A stretch of DNA of 64,000 nt from an uncultured Vibrio sp. GTDB lineage: Bacteria; Pseudomonadota; Gammaproteobacteria; Enterobacterales; Vibrionaceae. The stretch spans positions 310,001-374,000 of the forward strand of contig CANNGN010000002.1 of NCBI GenBank assembly GCA_947504195.1. Direction: 5' to 3'. Each line of letters opens with the position of its first letter. Within the stretch, counting starts at the first letter, position 1. A program made the position numbers and the translations under genes. Under the pieces are notes generated by a model. The model saw only the letters and a list, made by a program, of their open reading frames with translations. It did not search any database and had not been told where the DNA came from. This document shows, one piece after another, positions 54,636 to 64,000 of this stretch.

Positions 54636-55652
54636 ATGAGTTTTCCCCAAGTGCATTATGAAGAAAGTTCATTTGCGCCAAAGCGGTGCAAGTCGTATGC
54701 GTTCGATGTCAATCAACAGGCAGAAAGTCTGGTTAAGTGGGAGCAACGTTACGATCAACATGGCCAAGGAACGTTTGCAGGTTATCTTGATGAACTTTCG
54801 ATGGGGGGAATACACCTCTTCGAAGAATATACCAACCAGACATTATTGCAGCAGTGTTGCGTTAATGAACAAAGCATATGGTTGGGTTTTTCATTGCAGA
54901 AGCAACGTCCTAAAATTAATGGTACTCAGATTAATGAAGGGCAGTTGATGATTCGTCCATCGGGTGTTGAATTCGAACTCATCACTCCCCAAGATTTTCA
55001 TATTTTTGGCTTGGTATTGGATAGCGAAGTAATACAAAAAGAGCTGATTGGCTTGGATGCTGATTTATGGAGTGATCGCATTTCAAAAGTAATGGTCAGC
55101 GAATCGAACCCTAGAGTCAGTTTTGAGTTGGCGAAAATCATTCGAATGATGCTCAATAATCTCGATAGCATGCCATTGTCGTCTAATGAAAATATACAGC
55201 AAGCGAGAATTGAACGATTAACACCTATGGTGAGTTCTGCTATTGCTGATTTATTGGTTGAAACCGAATCTGGATTACGCGAGGTTCATTCATCTGCACC
55301 AACTCGGCGCAGAGTGTTGCAGCGAATTTACAACCATATTGATCAAACGGGAAATTATCCGCTAACCATTACCGAGTTATGTAATATCGCGTTTGTAAGT
55401 CGAAGAACACTTCAATACTGTTTTGAACATGAGCTTGGGGTGTCACCGATTCAATACCTTCGCGATCGTCGACTAAATGAAATTCGTCGAATCCTGCTTA
55501 AAGATACACATCATCACAAAGTCATTTCCGACTTAGCGATAGAGTTCGGCTTTTATCACATCAGTACTTTTAACCAGCATTATAAGCAATTATTTGGCGA
55601 AACCCCTACTCAAACACGAGAGCGATCTCGAGTCTACCTTCATTGTCGTTAG
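54636..55652 (+). CDS. eutR: AraC-family regulator, EutR-like
   Basis: 338 residues. The C-terminal AraC domain has two helix-turn-helix motifs (TITELCNIAFVSRRTLQYCF and DLAIEFGFYHISTFNQHYKQ). The N-terminal part (LDELSMGGIHLFEEYTNQTL, then GVEFELITPQDFHIFGLVLD) closely resembles EutR of enteric bacteria, which activates ethanolamine genes in response to ethanolamine plus B12. It is divergent from eutBC across 190 bases, consistent with control of that operon. Confidence 0.87.
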   Translation: MSFPQVHYEESSFAPKRCKSYAFDVNQQAESLVKWEQRYDQHGQGTFAGYLDELSMGGIHLFEEYTNQTLLQQCCVNEQSIWLGFSLQKQRPKINGTQINEGQLMIRPSGVEFELITPQDFHIFGLVLDSEVIQKELIGLDADLWSDRISKVMVSESNPRVSFELAKIIRMMLNNLDSMPLSSNENIQQARIERLTPMVSSAIADLLVETESGLREVHSSAPTRRRVLQRIYNHIDQTGNYPLTITELCNIAFVSRRTLQYCFEHELGVSPIQYLRDRRLNEIRRILLKDTHHHKVISDLAIEFGFYHISTFNQHYKQLFGETPTQTRERSRVYLHCR

Positions 55653-55774
55653 GCTGTTTAGTGCTAACTCTTATTATCCGAAAACAAAGGTTCAATGCTA
55701 TAGTAAGAGGCTAAGCACCCTGTTGGGCACGAGATTTAAACGCTGATTGGTTTGGTGAGAGTAAGGACTATTTT

Positions 55775-56473
55775 GTGCAGTATATAAAAATTAACCAAGT
55801 CATTGCGGAGCAAATTGAGCAAGGAATGTTGGAGTCTGGACAAAAGCTGCCATCTGAGCGTAAATTGGCGGAGTCTTTTGATACTACTCGAGTGACTTTG
55901 AGAGAAGCTCTCTCGTTACTTGAAGCGGACGGGTTGATTTATCGAGAAGATCGTAGAGGTTGGTTTATCTCTCACCCACGGCTGCGTGTGAACTTAAATT
56001 CAAAGCAGAGCTTTGTTACGTTAGCAAACGATCAACAACGCCAGCCACGAGTCGAAACCGTTGAGCAAAAAAGCTTAATGGCGAACAAATTAGCCACTCA
56101 GTTGCTGCAATTGGCACCATTCAGTGAAGTACTTCAGTTAGATCAACTATTTTATCTCGAGCAACGTCCGGTCTGTTATTCAACTTGTTATATTAACCGC
56201 GAGCATTTTAGCGATCTTTTTCAACATTCGGTGGAGCATGGGATACTTGAATGCTGTGAGCAACACTATGGTGTCGAGGTGGTTAACATTCACCATGAGA
56301 TCACAACTTGCGCTTTGTTGGGAGATATCTGTCAACAACTTCATGCAACGCCAGGTACGCCAGCTTTGGTGATTACACGGCGATTTTATAACTCTCAAGA
56401 TCAGGTGTTGTTTGCAGAGGTCGCGTACTGGCGTCATAACACGCTTCAGCTCGAGGCGACAAATAGATTTTGA
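55775..56473 (+). CDS. GntR-family regulator with UTRA domain
   Basis: 232 residues from a GTG start, with AAGGA about 10 bases upstream. The N-terminal winged helix (GQKLPSERKLAESFDTTRVT, LREALSLLEADGLIYREDRR) is followed by a UTRA ligand domain (LDQLFYLEQRPVCYSTCYIN, PALVITRRFYNSQDQVLFAE). HutC/PhnF-like members sense small metabolites. It precedes a Nudix gene and yejABEF on the same strand; whether it controls them is unknown. Confidence 0.82.
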   Translation: MQYIKINQVIAEQIEQGMLESGQKLPSERKLAESFDTTRVTLREALSLLEADGLIYREDRRGWFISHPRLRVNLNSKQSFVTLANDQQRQPRVETVEQKSLMANKLATQLLQLAPFSEVLQLDQLFYLEQRPVCYSTCYINREHFSDLFQHSVEHGILECCEQHYGVEVVNIHHEITTCALLGDICQQLHATPGTPALVITRRFYNSQDQVLFAEVAYWRHNTLQLEATNRF

Positions 56474-56562
56474 TTACACTTCAATCACTTGCTAGAAGGA
56501 CGCTGGCATGGGATTGTGTTAGCATTGAAACATTGCCACCTTGCTAAACACGCCAGAGACTA

Positions 56563-57084
56563 ATGAGACATTTAAGAACAACAATTCATCCTGATATACC
56601 TTCTTTAGATAATCTAACCACTATAACTCGCCAGGCAACCCGTGCGATCGTTATTGACCAGGCGAATATCCTACTGCTTTATACTGAGCGGTATGATGAC
56701 TATACCTTACCGGGTGGTGGGCTTAACGAAGGCGAAGATCCGATTGAAGGGGTGATTCGTGAGCTGCAAGAAGAAACCGGTGCGATGAATATATCGATGG
56801 TCGAGGACTTTGGTATTTATGAAGAATTTCGTCCTTGGGCTCGTGATAATGCTGAAGTGATGCATATGATTTCTCATTGTTACACCTGCAAAATAGATCG
56901 TGAACTTGGAGAGACTCGGTTAGAAGATCACGAAGTACGAAATGGTATGAGACCAGTGTGGCTCGATATCCATCAAGCAATTCAACACAATGAAGAGACG
57001 ATGGCGCACAGTGCAAAAAAGGGAATGAGTATTGAGCGCGAGACGTTTCTCTTACGTAAAATCGCCCAAGAACATGATTTATAA
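56563..57084 (+). CDS. Nudix hydrolase
   Basis: 173 residues. The Nudix box is complete: GLNEGEDPIEGVIRELQEET followed by G, giving the G-x5-E-x7-REUxEExGU pattern. ILLLYTERYDDYTLPGGG precedes it. It hydrolyses a nucleoside diphosphate linked to another moiety; the substrate is unknown. It starts 90 bases after the GntR gene. No good ribosome site precedes the ATG, so an alternative start a few codons downstream is possible. Confidence 0.85.
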   Translation: MRHLRTTIHPDIPSLDNLTTITRQATRAIVIDQANILLLYTERYDDYTLPGGGLNEGEDPIEGVIRELQEETGAMNISMVEDFGIYEEFRPWARDNAEVMHMISHCYTCKIDRELGETRLEDHEVRNGMRPVWLDIHQAIQHNEETMAHSAKKGMSIERETFLLRKIAQEHDL

Positions 57085-57212
57085 GTATTCTCAGCATAGG
57101 TTTCATTATGGAACTAACATTATAGTTTGATGGTCTGTAGAAGAGTGTTCGCTTTACAATCGTTAGTCAGGGAGCTCTGACTAGGGACATAAGTTCATTA
57201 CAAGGATTTAAG

Positions 57213-59030
57213 ATGGGAAAACAACGTCTATTTTTATTGGGTCTACTGTTAGGTTCCGTGCATACAACTGCGCTGGCTGATGTCATTGAAACCACGAGCT
57301 TAGTGGGTTTTGGTTCAGCTAAATACCCAGCGGATTTTAAGCATTTTGACTATGTTAATCCAGAGGCTCCTAAATTTGGCGATGTGACTTATGGGCAAGT
57401 TGGGACTTACGATAATTTCAATCGTTACGCTTCTCGCGGTGTCGCCGCAGCAGGGTCTGGCGAACTTTATGATACCTTGATGTTCTCTCCTAATGATGAA
57501 ATTGACTCATACTATCCGCTCATTAGCGAAAAAGTGCGATACTCCGACGATTACTCTTGGCTGGAAATCTCAATTAATCCAAAAGCGCGTTTTCATGATG
57601 GTGAGCCAATTACCGCTCACGATGTCGTGTTTACCTTCGACAAATTTATGACCGAAGGTGTGGCACAATATCGTGTCTACTACAAAGAGATTAAATCGGT
57701 TACCGCGCTTGATGATTTGACTGTGCGAATTGAGATGGAAACACCTAATAGAGAAAAACTGTTTAGCTTCGCAGAAACAACTCGAGTGTTACCGGAACAC
57801 TATTGGAAAGATAAAAATTTATCTGAACCGTTAACCGAACCGCCGGTCGGAAGTGGCCCCTACAAAATTGTCTCTTATAAACCGGGCCAAAGTGTCACCT
57901 TGGAACTTGACGACAACTACTGGGCAAAAGACTTCCCGGTTAACGTTGGTCGAAATAATTTTAAATCAGTTCAATATGATTATTATCGTGATGACACGGT
58001 GATGCTTGAAGCGTTTAAAGCTGGCGAGTTTGACTTACGTCGAGAATCTTCCGCAAAGTTTTGGGCCAATTCTTATACTGGTGCGAATTTTGATGCTGGC
58101 TACATAAAAAAAGAAGAAATTGCTCATCAAAATCCTGCGCCTACACAAGGGTTTGTATTCAACACTGAACGCAGTGTGTTTAGTGATCCTAAAGTCCGAG
58201 AAGCATTGAACTACGCAATGGACTTTGAGTGGATGAATAAGAATATGTTCTATAACCAATATTCTCGAACGCGCAGTTATTTTCAGAATACCGAATTTGA
58301 GGCTCAAGGTTTACCAACACAGAGTGAGCAAGAAATCTTAGAGCCGTTCAAAGATCAAATCCCATCACGTGTTTACACTGAATCGTATCAACCTACTGTA
58401 ACCGATGGTTCAGGTCGAATTCGCAAACAACTAAGAACAGCTTTTGCATTGCTAAAAGAAGCCGGTTGGGAAGTCAAAGATAAAGTGATGACCAACATTG
58501 AAACCGGTGAACCGTTAACGTTTGAGTTAATGATATATAGCCCAACCACAGAACGCCTTGCTACGCCCCTGCAGAAAAACTTGAAGTTGCTTGGTGTTGA
58601 TATGAAGATCCGCTCCATCGATGTGACGCAATACACTAAACGTCTACGTGACCGTGATTTCGATATGGTGTCGTCGTCCTTTGGTGCGAATCCTTATCCT
58701 AGCCCAAATCTACTGATTCAGTGGCATTCAAGTTATATCGATTCGACGTACAACACGGCAGGCGTTAAAAGCCCAGTGGTTGATGCGTTAACCGAACAGA
58801 TTGCGAAAAGCCAAGAAGACACCGAAAAACTCACGGCATTAGGTCATGCATTGGATAGAGTGCTGACGTGGAATTTCTACATTATTCCGCAGTGGTACAT
58901 TAGTCAGTACCGTGTTGCGACGTGGGATAAGTTTGAACGCCCAGATGTGATGCCAAAATACGATTTAGGTATTGATACGTGGTGGGTATCGCAAGAGAAA
59001 GCGGCAAAACTGCCTGAAAAACGTCGTTAA
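57213..59030 (+). CDS. yejA: YejA-like oligopeptide-binding protein
   Basis: 605 residues, matching E. coli YejA (604). The signal peptide is LFLLGLLLGSVHTTALA. The SBP family 5 fold is shown by LYDTLMFSPNDEIDSYYPLI, FHDGEPITAHDVVFTFDKFM and VGSGPYKIVSYKPGQSVTLE. YejABEF imports peptides, and in E. coli also microcin C. It is the first of four contiguous genes; yejB begins 14 bases after its stop. An upstream repeat CAGGGAGCTCTGACTAGGG near 57168 was seen but not interpreted. Confidence 0.93.
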   Translation: MGKQRLFLLGLLLGSVHTTALADVIETTSLVGFGSAKYPADFKHFDYVNPEAPKFGDVTYGQVGTYDNFNRYASRGVAAAGSGELYDTLMFSPNDEIDSYYPLISEKVRYSDDYSWLEISINPKARFHDGEPITAHDVVFTFDKFMTEGVAQYRVYYKEIKSVTALDDLTVRIEMETPNREKLFSFAETTRVLPEHYWKDKNLSEPLTEPPVGSGPYKIVSYKPGQSVTLELDDNYWAKDFPVNVGRNNFKSVQYDYYRDDTVMLEAFKAGEFDLRRESSAKFWANSYTGANFDAGYIKKEEIAHQNPAPTQGFVFNTERSVFSDPKVREALNYAMDFEWMNKNMFYNQYSRTRSYFQNTEFEAQGLPTQSEQEILEPFKDQIPSRVYTESYQPTVTDGSGRIRKQLRTAFALLKEAGWEVKDKVMTNIETGEPLTFELMIYSPTTERLATPLQKNLKLLGVDMKIRSIDVTQYTKRLRDRDFDMVSSSFGANPYPSPNLLIQWHSSYIDSTYNTAGVKSPVVDALTEQIAKSQEDTEKLTALGHALDRVLTWNFYIIPQWYISQYRVATWDKFERPDVMPKYDLGIDTWWVSQEKAAKLPEKRR

Positions 59031-59043
59031 CCGAGAGTAAGCT

Positions 59044-60132
59044 ATGGCAGCGTATATATTCCGTCGTCTATTGTTGGTCATTCCTACTTTGTGGGCGATT
59101 ATCACGATTAACTTTTTTATTATTCAGATTGCACCAGGCGGCCCAGTAGAGCAGGCAATCGCCAATTTAGAAGGGCATTCCTCGGGAATTATGGAGCGCT
59201 TTTCAGGTGGTGGCTCTGAAGTTGAACTCGCTGCTCTTGATAAAGGTGGCAGTTCTGGCTACAAGGGGTCACGCGGACTAGACCCTGAAGTTGTCGAAGA
59301 CATAAAACGTCAGTTTGGGTTCGATAAACCGATTCTAGAACGCTATCTGGATATGCTTAAAAATTACATTACCTTTAACTTTGGAGAGAGCTTATTCAAA
59401 GGCGGTAACGTGATTGATTTAATCAAGGAACGTCTTCCTGTTTCTATCTCCCTAGGGTTATGGAGTACCCTGATTATCTACCTTATTTCCATTCCTCTTG
59501 GGATTGTTAAGGCGATTCATCATGGTTCGCGTTTTGACGTGTGGTCAAGCGCATTGGTGATTGTGGGTTATGCGATACCCGGTTTTCTGTTTGCTATTAT
59601 TTTGATTATTTTATTTGCCAGTGGAAACTATTTTAGCTGGTTCCCATTGCGTGGACTGGTGTCGGATAACTTTGCGTCGTTGACTTGGTATCAACAGATC
59701 ATTGATTACTTTTGGCATTTGGCGTTGCCGATTTTTGCCATGGTCATCGGTGGGTTTGCCACGTTAAGTATGCTCACGAAAAACTCTTTTCTCGACGAAA
59801 TCAATAAGCAGTACGTGGTGACGGCTAGAGCTAAAGGCTTAGACGAAGGCAGTATCTTATACAAGCACGTATTTCGTAACGCGATGTTGATCATTATTGC
59901 AGGCTTTCCGAGCGCGTTTATCAGTATTTTCTTTACCGGTTCGATGTTGATTGAAGTGATGTTCTCTCTGAATGGCATTGGTTTGCTTGGCTTTGAATCG
60001 ACAATTCAACGTGACTATCCGGTCGTGTTTAGCTCCTTGTACATTATGACGCTTTTGGGGCTTATTCTGAGTATTATTTCCGATTTAACCTATACGTGGG
60101 TTGATCCGCGCATTGATTTTGAGGCTCGCTAG
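59044..60132 (+). CDS. yejB: YejB-like peptide ABC permease
   Basis: 362 residues (E. coli YejB 364). Six membrane segments; the opening [20 protein letters not shown] is typical. An extracytoplasmic insert with [20 protein letters not shown] after the first helix is characteristic of YejB. The EAA motif with [20 protein letters not shown] contacts the ATPase. It ends exactly where yejE begins. Confidence 0.95.
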   Translation: MAAYIFRRLLLVIPTLWAIITINFFIIQIAPGGPVEQAIANLEGHSSGIMERFSGGGSEVELAALDKGGSSGYKGSRGLDPEVVEDIKRQFGFDKPILERYLDMLKNYITFNFGESLFKGGNVIDLIKERLPVSISLGLWSTLIIYLISIPLGIVKAIHHGSRFDVWSSALVIVGYAIPGFLFAIILIILFASGNYFSWFPLRGLVSDNFASLTWYQQIIDYFWHLALPIFAMVIGGFATLSMLTKNSFLDEINKQYVVTARAKGLDEGSILYKHVFRNAMLIIIAGFPSAFISIFFTGSMLIEVMFSLNGIGLLGFESTIQRDYPVVFSSLYIMTLLGLILSIISDLTYTWVDPRIDFEAR

Positions 60133-61179
60133 ATGTTGTTTAGTGTCGAAACGATGAAACCGATAAATGCCGCTCGCTGGCTACGTTTTAAGGCGAACCG
60201 TCGCGGTTTTTGGTCTCTCTGGATTTTTTCATTATTGTTCTTTTTCAGTTTATTTGCCGAATTTATCGCCAATGATAAGCCTTTACTTGTCTCTTATGAA
60301 TTGCAGTGGTACTACCCAGTATTTTACGAATATCCAGAGGCGCAATTTGGAGGTGAGTTTCCAACAGAAGCCGATTACACCGACCCTTATGTTACTGATT
60401 TGATTGAGGAGAATGGCTATATTATTTGGCCACTGATTCGGTTTAGTTATGACACCATAAATTATGATATTCAAGGTGGAAGCGTGCCTTCTGCTCCTGA
60501 TGACACCAACTGGTTAGGGACCGATGACAAAGGGCGAGATGTTTTTGCAAGGATTATCTACGGTTTTAGAATATCGGTGCTTTTTGGTTTTGTGTTAACC
60601 ATCATATCATCGGCTATCGGCGGCGTTGTTGGTGCAACACAAGGTTACTATGGCGGTTGGATTGATTTAGCAGGTCAGCGATTCATTGAAGTTTGGTCTG
60701 GTATGCCAACGTTGTTTCTTCTTATTATTCTCTCGAGTTTTATTGAGCCCAACTTCTGGTGGCTGTTAGGTATTATGGTGCTGTTTAGTTGGATGGGTCT
60801 GGTTGGCGTGGTTCGCGCCGAATTCTTACGTTGTCGAAATTTCGACTATGTCAAAGCAGCTCAGGCCATGGGTGTTTCCGATAGACGTATTATGCTGCGC
60901 CATATGCTGCCTAATGCCATGGTAGCGTCGTTAACCATGATGCCGTTTATTCTTTCAGGTTCGGTTACCACCTTAACTTCACTCGACTTTCTTGGCTTCG
61001 GTTTACCCGTTGGTTCTCCTTCTCTTGGAGAGCTGCTAGCGCAAGGCAAAGCTAATTTGCAAGCACCTTGGCTCGGTATTTCCGCGTTTGTTGTGTTGTC
61101 ATTAATGTTAACGCTATTGGTTTTTGTCGGCGAAGCAGTACGTGATGCATTTGATCCGCATCAACAGGGGAGAGGCTAA
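60133..61179 (+). CDS. yejE: YejE-like peptide ABC permease
   Basis: 348 residues (E. coli 341). The start at 60133 follows GAGG by eight bases; a second ATG at codon 8 is possible. The EAA loop is AAQAMGVSDRRIMLRHMLPN, and GTDDKGRDVFARIIYGFRIS is the marker of the DppC/OppC-type subunit. It forms the pore with YejB. Its stop overlaps the yejF ATG by one base. Confidence 0.95.
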   Translation: MLFSVETMKPINAARWLRFKANRRGFWSLWIFSLLFFFSLFAEFIANDKPLLVSYELQWYYPVFYEYPEAQFGGEFPTEADYTDPYVTDLIEENGYIIWPLIRFSYDTINYDIQGGSVPSAPDDTNWLGTDDKGRDVFARIIYGFRISVLFGFVLTIISSAIGGVVGATQGYYGGWIDLAGQRFIEVWSGMPTLFLLIILSSFIEPNFWWLLGIMVLFSWMGLVGVVRAEFLRCRNFDYVKAAQAMGVSDRRIMLRHMLPNAMVASLTMMPFILSGSVTTLTSLDFLGFGLPVGSPSLGELLAQGKANLQAPWLGISAFVVLSLMLTLLVFVGEAVRDAFDPHQQGRG

Positions 61180-62771
61180 TGAGTACACCAGTATTAAATA
61201 TTAGCGATCTTTCTATTGGCTTTGGACGAAAAGGGAGTGTCGAGGAAGTCACTCATAAGGTGTCGTTGTCGGTTGATAAGGGAGAAACGTTAGCGTTAGT
61301 CGGCGAGAGTGGTTCTGGGAAATCGGTAACCGCAAATGCCGTGTTAAAGTTACTTGAGAAAGGATCAGCGCACTATCTTAATGGTTCGATAAACTTTAAT
61401 GGTACGAATACGTTAACCTGCTCTGAACGAGAGCTTCGTGGCATTCGAGGTGGGAGAATTGGCATGATTTTCCAAGAACCAATGGTATCGCTAAACCCAC
61501 TGCATAAAATAGGACGCCAGCTGGTTGAAACTGCTGAAATTCACCGTGGTTTAAGAAAAACCAAAGCACAAGCGCTTGCGATTAGTTGGCTCGACAAGGT
61601 GGGAATTCGCCAACCGGAACAAAAAATCGAAGCCTATCCCCATGAACTATCCGGTGGAGAACGGCAGCGTGTGATGATCGCCATGGCGCTAATCAATGAA
61701 CCGGAGCTATTGATTGCCGATGAGCCAACCACTGCTTTGGATGTTTCCGTTCAGGCGCAAATTTTAGATTTGTTAAAAGCCCTTCAGCAAGAGCTGGGGA
61801 TGGCGATGTTATTTATTACCCATGATCTAAGTATTGTTCGCCGCATCGCTGACAGAGTGGCGGTGATGCAAGATGGCAATCTGGTGGAAATCGCCGACTG
61901 TAAAACTTTGTTCGATACGCCCCAGCACTCCTATACTCGTAAACTCATTGATTCGGATCCGAGAGGGCGACCTGTAACCATAAACGCACAAACAGAATCA
62001 TTGGTTAAAGTGGATGACTTAAAAGTATGGTTTCCTATTAAAGGTGGTCTATTTAAGAAAACAGTCGGCCACATCAAAGCCGTGACTGATATGGCGTTTG
62101 ACTTAAGATCAGGACACTCGATTGGTTTAGTGGGAGAGAGTGGTTCGGGAAAATCGACCACGGGAATGGCTCTGTTAAAGTTAGTTAACTCTCAAGGTTC
62201 CATTCAATATCAAGGTACCGAACTTCAAGGTTTAGATCGCCGGGCCATGCTGCCATTTCGTAGTCGCATGCAAGTTGTGTTTCAAGACCCTTTTTCGGCA
62301 CTTAACCCTCGAATGTCAGTTGCGCAAGTGATTGGAGAAGGAATGCGGGTTCACACAGAACTGAGTGACGATGACATTGATCGGCGGATTTGCGAAGTTA
62401 TGCGAGAAGTTGATCTTGACCCCGAAACGCGTCACCGCTATCCCAATGAGTTTTCAGGAGGGCAGCGCCAGAGAATTGCGATTGCCAGAGCGTTAGTGCT
62501 GCAACCCGAGTTTATCTTACTCGATGAACCAACGTCCTCTCTCGATCGAACGGTTCAAGCTCAAGTTCTTGATTTACTTAAGGAGTTGCAGAAAAAGTAT
62601 GGGTTGACTTATCTGTTTATTAGCCACGATCTTAACGTTGTAAAATCACTTTGTCATTTTACGATAGTGATGAAACAAGGTGTGATTATTGAGCAAGGTG
62701 AAACCCAACAGCTATTTTCTTCGCCACAGCAAGAGTACACGCAGCAACTCGTGGCATTGTCGACGTTTTAA
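61179..62771 (+). CDS. yejF: YejF-like peptide ABC ATPase with two nucleotide-binding domains
   Basis: 530 residues (E. coli 529). Both halves carry Walker A (GESGSGKSVTAN and GESGSGKSTTGM), signature (LSGGERQRVMIA and FSGGQRQRIAIA) and Walker B (LLIADEPTTALD and FILLDEPTSSLD) motifs. The linker contains KVWFPIKGGLFKKTVGHIKA, typical of the C-terminal half. It energises the YejBE pore. A hairpin follows its stop. Confidence 0.96.
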   Translation: MSTPVLNISDLSIGFGRKGSVEEVTHKVSLSVDKGETLALVGESGSGKSVTANAVLKLLEKGSAHYLNGSINFNGTNTLTCSERELRGIRGGRIGMIFQEPMVSLNPLHKIGRQLVETAEIHRGLRKTKAQALAISWLDKVGIRQPEQKIEAYPHELSGGERQRVMIAMALINEPELLIADEPTTALDVSVQAQILDLLKALQQELGMAMLFITHDLSIVRRIADRVAVMQDGNLVEIADCKTLFDTPQHSYTRKLIDSDPRGRPVTINAQTESLVKVDDLKVWFPIKGGLFKKTVGHIKAVTDMAFDLRSGHSIGLVGESGSGKSTTGMALLKLVNSQGSIQYQGTELQGLDRRAMLPFRSRMQVVFQDPFSALNPRMSVAQVIGEGMRVHTELSDDDIDRRICEVMREVDLDPETRHRYPNEFSGGQRQRIAIARALVLQPEFILLDEPTSSLDRTVQAQVLDLLKELQKKYGLTYLFISHDLNVVKSLCHFTIVMKQGVIIEQGETQQLFSSPQQEYTQQLVALSTF

Positions 62772-62782
62772 CAAGCGCAATC

Positions 62783-62816
62783 AGTGAGAGAGTGAAATGT
62801 GGGTCTCTCTCACTGA
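62783..62816. terminator. Hairpin between yejF and the TetR gene
   Basis: CAGTGAGAGAG pairs with CTCTCTCACTG over a 12-base loop. The T run after it is weak, so termination is likely but not certain. Confidence 0.6.
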
Positions 62817-62821
62817 TATTT

Positions 62822-63403
62822 CTATTTAGATGATTTTATCAACTCAATAAATGCATTGTTTGAAGCTTCTACATCTTGGTAGCGCTCAGCTTTTGTCATA
62901 ACGCGGATGCCTTGCATTTGCACCAATATTGCTTTGGCGATTGCTCTCGGCTCTACCTTATCCGTGATTAAGTTCTCTTCTTGAGCACGTTTTATCGCCG
63001 AATATGCCGCTTCTTCGATGGACGCTAATATGTGGTCACAGGTTTTGCGAATATCTTCACTTTCATTAATGTTATCAAACAAACCATTGAGAATATAATA
63101 CCCAAAGCTAGAGCTCGATTGACGCTCAGTAAAGTTGTTTAGAAAGAACTCTACCTCAGGCCAAGAGGCGGAGTCGCTACACAATTCTCTATATGCAGGC
63201 CAAGAGATCTTTTTAAAATAGTAAATTAGTGATTCAAAATAAAGTGTTTGTTTATCACCATAACTATCATAAAGAATAAATCGATTTATTTGTAACTTCG
63301 CGACTAAATCAGCGACAGAGGTATTTTCAAATCCTTTTTCCCAAAAAACTTCCATTGCAAGTTTTAGTTTTTCTTCCCTGTTAAAACTGCGGGCTCTTGC
63401 CAT
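62822..63403 (-). CDS. TetR-family transcriptional regulator
   Basis: 193 residues. The N-terminal helix-turn-helix is KLKLAMEVFWEKGFENTSVA, then DLVAKLQINRFILYDSYGDK. The C-terminal domain (VEFFLNNFTERQSSSSFGYY, AIAKAILVQMQGIRVMTKAE) is typical of the AcuR/NemR-like group. Ligand and targets are unknown; no divergent partner lies within 300 bases. The spacer up to 63702 is AT-rich and shows no gene. Confidence 0.82.
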   Translation of the reverse strand: MARARSFNREEKLKLAMEVFWEKGFENTSVADLVAKLQINRFILYDSYGDKQTLYFESLIYYFKKISWPAYRELCSDSASWPEVEFFLNNFTERQSSSSFGYYILNGLFDNINESEDIRKTCDHILASIEEAAYSAIKRAQEENLITDKVEPRAIAKAILVQMQGIRVMTKAERYQDVEASNNAFIELIKSSK

Positions 63404-63702
63404 TTTTCCTTTTCACTCACATATAGTTATTAAGTAGGTATCTCATAAACGATACATTGTATTCTAAGTTAGCACGTCTATAAAGTCTTCTAAATAGTAA
63501 AGCAGTAAACCATATCGCCAATTGATGAGAATGCCTCGTTTAATAGTTAGAAGATTTTCCATTTGAAAAGTAAGTGATAATGGGTGCATACAAGTTGCTA
63601 TTATACGCGATAACATTGGAAATAACGTGACTCACCCATTCAAAATCGCTACCCTCAAATCAATATTTTAGTTGCGTTATATGACAGACAGTAGGAATGA
63701 GA

Positions 63703-64000
63703 ATGAGTTCAGATCAAGAAGAAATTGAAGTAGAAGCCATTGGTATTGAGGTCGATTCGCAACCCATTGAACTGTATAAAGTCTTAAAAATAGCGAATGC
63801 CGTTAGTGGCGGTGGAGAAGCTAAATATGCAATTTCAGAAGGATATGTTGCCGTTAATGGTGAATTAGAAATCCGTAAGCGTCGAAAATTATTCGATGGT
63901 GATTTGATAGAATTTAACCAAGAGTACTATTTGGTGATTTGTGATCAGCCCGTCGATAATACACCTAAGGAAAAGGTGCCAAGTACCCCGCGAAAGAGCG
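63703..64000 (+). CDS. S4-domain RNA-binding protein, YbcJ-like (3' end outside window)
   Basis: At least 99 codons; the gene runs off the right edge. The start is the ATG at 63703, six bases after AGGA (a closer ATG at 63697 abuts it). The S4 fold is shown by IELYKVLKIANAVSGGGEAK, YAISEGYVAVNGELEIRKRR and KLFDGDLIEF, closely like YbcJ/YaaA-type small RNA-binding proteins. An acidic N-terminal extension and a Pro/Lys-rich tail (TPKEKVPSTPRKS) add to the core. Confidence 0.82.
   Translation, partial: MSSDQEEIEVEAIGIEVDSQPIELYKVLKIANAVSGGGEAKYAISEGYVAVNGELEIRKRRKLFDGDLIEFNQEYYLVICDQPVDNTPKEKVPSTPRKS

Noticed and set aside
1..64000. CRISPR arrays, rRNA genes, complete insertion sequences, integrase genes
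   Set aside because: Looked for on both strands by eye; no regular spaced repeats, rRNA sequence, transposase or tyrosine/serine recombinase was found.

Overview
The window reads as chromosomal DNA of a Vibrio or close relative in the Vibrionaceae. The support is gene content and order: an NspS/MbaA-type polyamine-sensing pair, thrS-infC-rpmI-rplT with an AUU-initiated infC, transaldolase beside a SorC-type regulator, sseA-moeB-moeA divergent from folE, eutBC with an EutR-like regulator, and a complete yejABEF set. In Vibrio cholerae the thrS-infC-rpmI-rplT and transaldolase loci lie on chromosome 2, so a second-chromosome origin is plausible but is an inference.

Layout. 1-9.9 kb: a partial YcaQ-type DNA glycosylase, an NspS-like periplasmic binding protein followed by a GGDEF-EAL protein, a Cache-type chemoreceptor, and a PPOX-fold protein divergent from a MocR/PdxR-type regulator. 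9.9-18.6 kb: a catabolic module made of an MFS exporter, an M20 deacylase, a TctABC tripartite carboxylate transporter and a MarR regulator, divergent from a HisC-like aminotransferase and a D-2-hydroxyacid dehydrogenase. Matching inverted repeats lie in front of both arms. 18.7-30.2 kb: the accessory region. It holds a RES-Xre toxin-antitoxin pair, a HIT/GalT-like protein, a small membrane protein broken by one stop codon, a phosphoribosyltransferase-like protein coupled to a NADAR protein, a three-gene overlapping operon whose first gene looks like a PD-(D/E)XK nuclease, a pair of small membrane proteins, a NYN-LOTUS protein, and a tiny reading frame with a sequestered ribosome binding site. 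It ends at tRNA-Ser(UGA).

30.5-48.3 kb: conserved chromosomal genes (MaoC-like dehydratase, YghU-type GST, an integral membrane transporter, DUF3024 protein, RNase II, DeaD helicase, ThrRS/IF-3/L35/L20, sugar-efflux MFS, GNAT, FKBP isomerase, OmpA-like lipoprotein, transaldolase, SorC regulator). 48.3-64 kb: sseA, moeB, moeA divergent from folE; eutBC divergent from an EutR-like AraC regulator; a GntR/UTRA regulator, a Nudix hydrolase, yejABEF, a TetR regulator and the start of an S4-domain RNA-binding protein.

The best candidate for an undescribed system is 21.9-27.3 kb. A PRTase-NADAR pair sits behind a 23-base near-palindrome. Next to it is a three-gene nuclease-type operon bracketed by diverged direct repeats of about 100 bases, each carrying a shared 19-base core, with an extra inverted copy of that core just inside the left end. 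Such genes are typical of phage-defence islands. The defence role here is inferred from domain types and context and is not shown by the sequence.
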